Shown here one piece after another: positions 61,881 to 64,000 of a DNA stretch of 64,000 nt. The DNA comes from an uncultured Hyphomonadaceae bacterium (GTDB lineage Bacteria > Pseudomonadota > Alphaproteobacteria > Caulobacterales > Hyphomonadaceae): positions 322,542 to 386,541 of the forward strand of contig CALKFG010000006.1 in assembly GCA_938084575.1 (NCBI GenBank), given 5' to 3'. The notes under the pieces are model-generated. The model saw only the letters and a list, made by a program, of their open reading frames with translations. It was not told where the DNA came from and searched no databases. How positions within the stretch are numbered: position 1 is the stretch's first letter; every line of letters begins with the position of its first letter. Made by a program: the position numbers and the translations under genes.

Positions 61881-62435
61881 TTAGCGGATCGCCGCGCAGG
61901 CGACCCGGGCGCCGGCATTGCCGATGGGCTGGCTGATATGGTCATCGCGACCGGCATGGATGATGAGGGCGGATCCGTCGGCATCCTTCAGGTCGGTCAC
62001 GCTGGTCTGTGCGGTCACGGTTTCGTATCCGGCCGACCCGTCGGCCGCGGCCCAGATATTCGGCAGGTCACCCGCTTCGATCCCGTCCGGATTCATCAGG
62101 CCGTGGCCGCCCGGCTTTTTGCCGACATGACCGCCGGACCGGGTGTAGCTGCCGGGATCGCTGCAATCCGCGGTCTGGTGCAGGTGCAGGCCATGCCAGC
62201 CGGGGCTGAGTCCGCCAGCGCCGATCTCGACCCGGATGATCAGGCCGTGCGGCCCGTCCGCCATGCGCAGCGTGCCGACGGGACGGCCATCATCGCCCAT
62301 AATGTCCGTGCCGGCTGTTGCGGCGTGCGCGTGGTGGTGGCTGTGTGCGCCATGTCCGTCGGCCATGGCGACGGGCAGGGCAAGGCTCAGGGCACCGAGC
62401 GCGAGGCTGGTGAAGATCGGTCGGGTCTGGAACAT
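61881..62435 (-). CDS. sodC: Periplasmic Cu/Zn superoxide dismutase
   Basis: 184 aa. A signal peptide (FTSLALGALSLALPVAMA) is followed by a histidine-rich N-terminus (HGAHSHHHAHA) that may gather metal. Copper/zinc ligands appear in WHGLHLHQTADC, HVGKKPGGHGLMNPDG and ALIIHAGRDDH. The disulfide cysteines are in ADCSDP and ARVACAAI. It protects the envelope from superoxide. Confidence 0.93.
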   Translation of the reverse strand: MFQTRPIFTSLALGALSLALPVAMADGHGAHSHHHAHAATAGTDIMGDDGRPVGTLRMADGPHGLIIRVEIGAGGLSPGWHGLHLHQTADCSDPGSYTRSGGHVGKKPGGHGLMNPDGIEAGDLPNIWAAADGSAGYETVTAQTSVTDLKDADGSALIIHAGRDDHISQPIGNAGARVACAAIR

Positions 62436-62511
62436 TGTGGAACTCCGTGGGTTGCCTGCGGATCAGTCTAGGGTGATCCTGCGCCCTGTCAGCCAGAGAC
62501 TGGAAAAAAAT

Positions 62512-63261
62512 ATGTCGAGCGAGCGCATTGATAAGCTGCTTCTGGCGCGGGGCCTGTTCGAAAGCCGCGCCGCGGCGCAGGCCGCCATTCGCGCCGGGCG
62601 GGTTGTCGTCTCTGGCCAGACTGTGACCAGGCCGGCGCTGAAATGTGATCTGAACGCGTCAATCGAGGCCAGTCCGGCCCACCCCTATGTCTCGCGCGGG
62701 GGCGTTAAGCTGGCCCATGCGCTGGACCGGTTCGGGATCAGTCCGTCCGGCTTGCACTGTCTTGACATCGGCGCCTCGACGGGCGGGTTCAGCGAGGTCC
62801 TGCTGCTGGCCGGCGCCGCGTCGGTCACCGCTGTGGATGTCGGCCGCGACCAGATGCATGCGCGGTTGCGGGACCGGCCGGACCTGATCGTGATGGAAGG
62901 GCAGGATGCCCGCACCCTCCGGCCACAGGATCTTCCGGCGGCGCCACAGCTTCTGGTCTGTGATGCCAGTTTCATTTCCCTGGCCAAGCTGCTGCAGGTG
63001 CCGCTGTCGCTTGCCGCCTCGGGGGCCGGTCTGGTGTGCCTGTTCAAGCCGCAATTCGAGGTCGGGCGGGCCCATATTTCCAAGCGCGGCCTGGTCCGGG
63101 ACACGGTTGCGACGGACGCGGCGCTGGCGGGCCTGTCCGACTGGCTGCAGGGCCAGGGCTGGCCGGTGCAGGCCACCACCGACAGTCCGATCGCCGGCGG
63201 TGACGGCAATCGGGAGCTTTTGCTGTATGCCCGGCGCGTCGTCCCGACGGACCCGGCCTAG
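62512..63261 (+). CDS. tlyA: TlyA-family rRNA methyltransferase
   Basis: 249 aa from ATG 62512. An N-terminal S4 RNA-binding domain (RIDKLLLARGLFESRAAAQAAIRAGRVVV), SRGGVKLAHAL, then an FtsJ-type SAM domain (CLDIGASTGGFSEVLLLAGA, LLVCDASFISL, LFKPQFEVGR). In mycobacteria TlyA makes 2'-O-methylcytidine in 16S and 23S rRNA. Its stop overlaps the convergent ATPase stop by 4 bases. Confidence 0.9.
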   Translation: MSSERIDKLLLARGLFESRAAAQAAIRAGRVVVSGQTVTRPALKCDLNASIEASPAHPYVSRGGVKLAHALDRFGISPSGLHCLDIGASTGGFSEVLLLAGAASVTAVDVGRDQMHARLRDRPDLIVMEGQDARTLRPQDLPAAPQLLVCDASFISLAKLLQVPLSLAASGAGLVCLFKPQFEVGRAHISKRGLVRDTVATDAALAGLSDWLQGQGWPVQATTDSPIAGGDGNRELLLYARRVVPTDPA

Positions 63262-64000
63262 TCGGCCGGACCCCGGCGGGGGGCGTCCTGACGCCGGTTG
63301 AGGAAAGCCAGGCGTTCAAACAAGGCGACATCCTGCTCATTCTTCAGCAGGGCCCCGTGCAATGGCGGGGTCAGCTTGTCCGGGTCCTGCTCTGCCAGGG
63401 TTTCGAGGTCGACATCCTCATTCATGAGCAGTTTCAGCCAGTCCAGGAGTTCCGATGTTGACGGCTTCTTTTTCATGCCGGGTACTTCCCGCATGGAGTA
63501 GAAGGTGGTCAGGGCATCGGCGACCAGCTTTTTCTTGAGGTCCGGGAAGTGGACATCGACAATGTCGCGCATCGTCTGCTCGTCGGGAAATTTGATGAAG
63601 TGAAAGAAGCAGCGACGCAGGAAGGCGTCGGGCAGTTCCTTCTCATTGTTGGAGGTGATGATCACGATGGGGCGCTGCTTGGCCTTGATCGTCTCGTCGG
63701 TCTCGTAAACATAGAACTCCATCCGATCGAGTTCCTGCAGCAGGTCATTGGGGAATTCGATGTCGGCCTTGTCGATCTCGTCGATGAGCAGCACGACTTT
63801 CTGGTCTGCTTCAAACGCTTCCCACAACTTACCCTTTTTGATGTAGTTGCGGATGTCGTGGACCTTTTCCTCACCCAGTTGGCTGTCGCGAAGCCGGGAC
63901 ACGGCGTCATATTCATACAGGCCCTGCTGCGCCTTGGTGGTGGATTTGACGTTCCATTCAAGCATTGGAAGATCAAGGGAATCGGAAATCTGTCTGGCCA
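63258..64000 (-). CDS. MoxR-type AAA ATPase (5' end beyond window)
   Basis: The frame stays open past ATG 63965 to the window edge, reading ISDSLDLPMLEW before it, so the N-terminus with Walker A lies outside. Visible are IEWHVKST-like LEWNVKSTTKAQQGLYEYDAVSRLRD, Walker B VVLLIDEIDKAD, sensor 1 IITSNNEKELPDAFLRRC and the C-terminal lid. MoxR-class ATPases work with VWA proteins in assembly or maturation; the partner is not in the window. Confidence 0.87.
   Translation of the reverse strand, partial: ARQISDSLDLPMLEWNVKSTTKAQQGLYEYDAVSRLRDSQLGEEKVHDIRNYIKKGKLWEAFEADQKVVLLIDEIDKADIEFPNDLLQELDRMEFYVYETDETIKAKQRPIVIITSNNEKELPDAFLRRCFFHFIKFPDEQTMRDIVDVHFPDLKKKLVADALTTFYSMREVPGMKKKPSTSELLDWLKLLMNEDVDLETLAEQDPDKLTPPLHGALLKNEQDVALFERLAFLNRRQDAPRRGPAD

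Noticed and set aside
1-64000. CRISPR arrays, IS elements or transposases
   Set aside because: None were recognised. The only tandem repeats are short ones at 10172 and 60088, and the latter is coding.

Overview
The window comes from an alphaproteobacterium. It carries a Rhodobacter-capsulatus-type gene transfer agent (GTA), a CcmE/F/H cytochrome c maturation block, methylcrotonyl-CoA and propionyl-CoA carboxylases, and a likely SpmX homologue (muramidase-like domain plus two C-terminal membrane segments). SpmX points to the stalked/dimorphic lineage (Caulobacterales in the wide sense, including Hyphomonadaceae and Maricaulaceae). The genus cannot be fixed from sequence reading alone. Genes are dense, many start codons overlap the preceding stop (ATGA), and no intergenic gap exceeds 300 bases. 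I saw no CRISPR array, IS element, integrase or rRNA gene.

Layout. 0-9 kb: propionyl-CoA carboxylase alpha, two DUF805-type membrane proteins, lipB, a tRNA-Leu(GAG), a flavin monooxygenase, the Mg transporter mgtE and the SpmX-like protein. 9-18.4 kb: leucine catabolism (isovaleryl-CoA dehydrogenase, methylcrotonyl-CoA carboxylase beta and alpha, methylglutaconyl-CoA hydratase), interrupted by two minus-strand genes (a cyclic-nucleotide-binding patatin and a small membrane protein) and followed by a PLP decarboxylase. 18.5-30.6 kb: an apparently intact GTA structural operon in canonical order (g1 to g15, with g7 not found). 30.6-37.4 kb: a DnaJ-type co-chaperone, a PepSY protein, a PhoP/PhoQ-like two-component pair and ccmI-E-F-H. 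37.5-43.9 kb: a DegP-type protease, a second two-component pair and glnE. 43.9-46 kb: an EF-hand protein next to an ECF sigma / anti-sigma-like / periplasmic metal-sensor-like operon. 46-52 kb (minus strand): methylmalonyl-CoA mutase small and large subunits, an amidase and a GFA-type zinc protein. 52.2-53.3 kb: a nitronate-monooxygenase-like flavoprotein. 53.5-55.5 kb: a second GTA-type module (DUF2793 fibre with C-terminal S74-like domain, M15 endolysin, holin). 55.5-64 kb: a secreted orphan, uvrB, a crotonase, a 26-codon small ORF behind a perfect extended Shine-Dalgarno, an RcnB-like protein, arfB, an SDR, sodC, tlyA and a truncated MoxR-type ATPase.

How the parts fit. pccA and mutA/mutB feed propionyl-CoA to succinyl-CoA. 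ivd, mccB, liuC and mccA degrade leucine to the HMG-CoA level (HMG-CoA lyase is not in the window). The two GTA loci, about 23 kb apart, together supply packaging, head, tail, adsorption/fibre and lysis functions.

The best leads for follow-up are the split GTA with its unusual reductions (126-aa tape measure; hub protein lacking its middle domain but keeping four cysteines; fibre whose S74 serine is replaced by cysteine), and the tiny ORF carried behind a 16-nt complement of the 16S rRNA 3' end. GC content, hand-counted on sample lines, changes sharply along the window, for example between the mutA and mutB genes.
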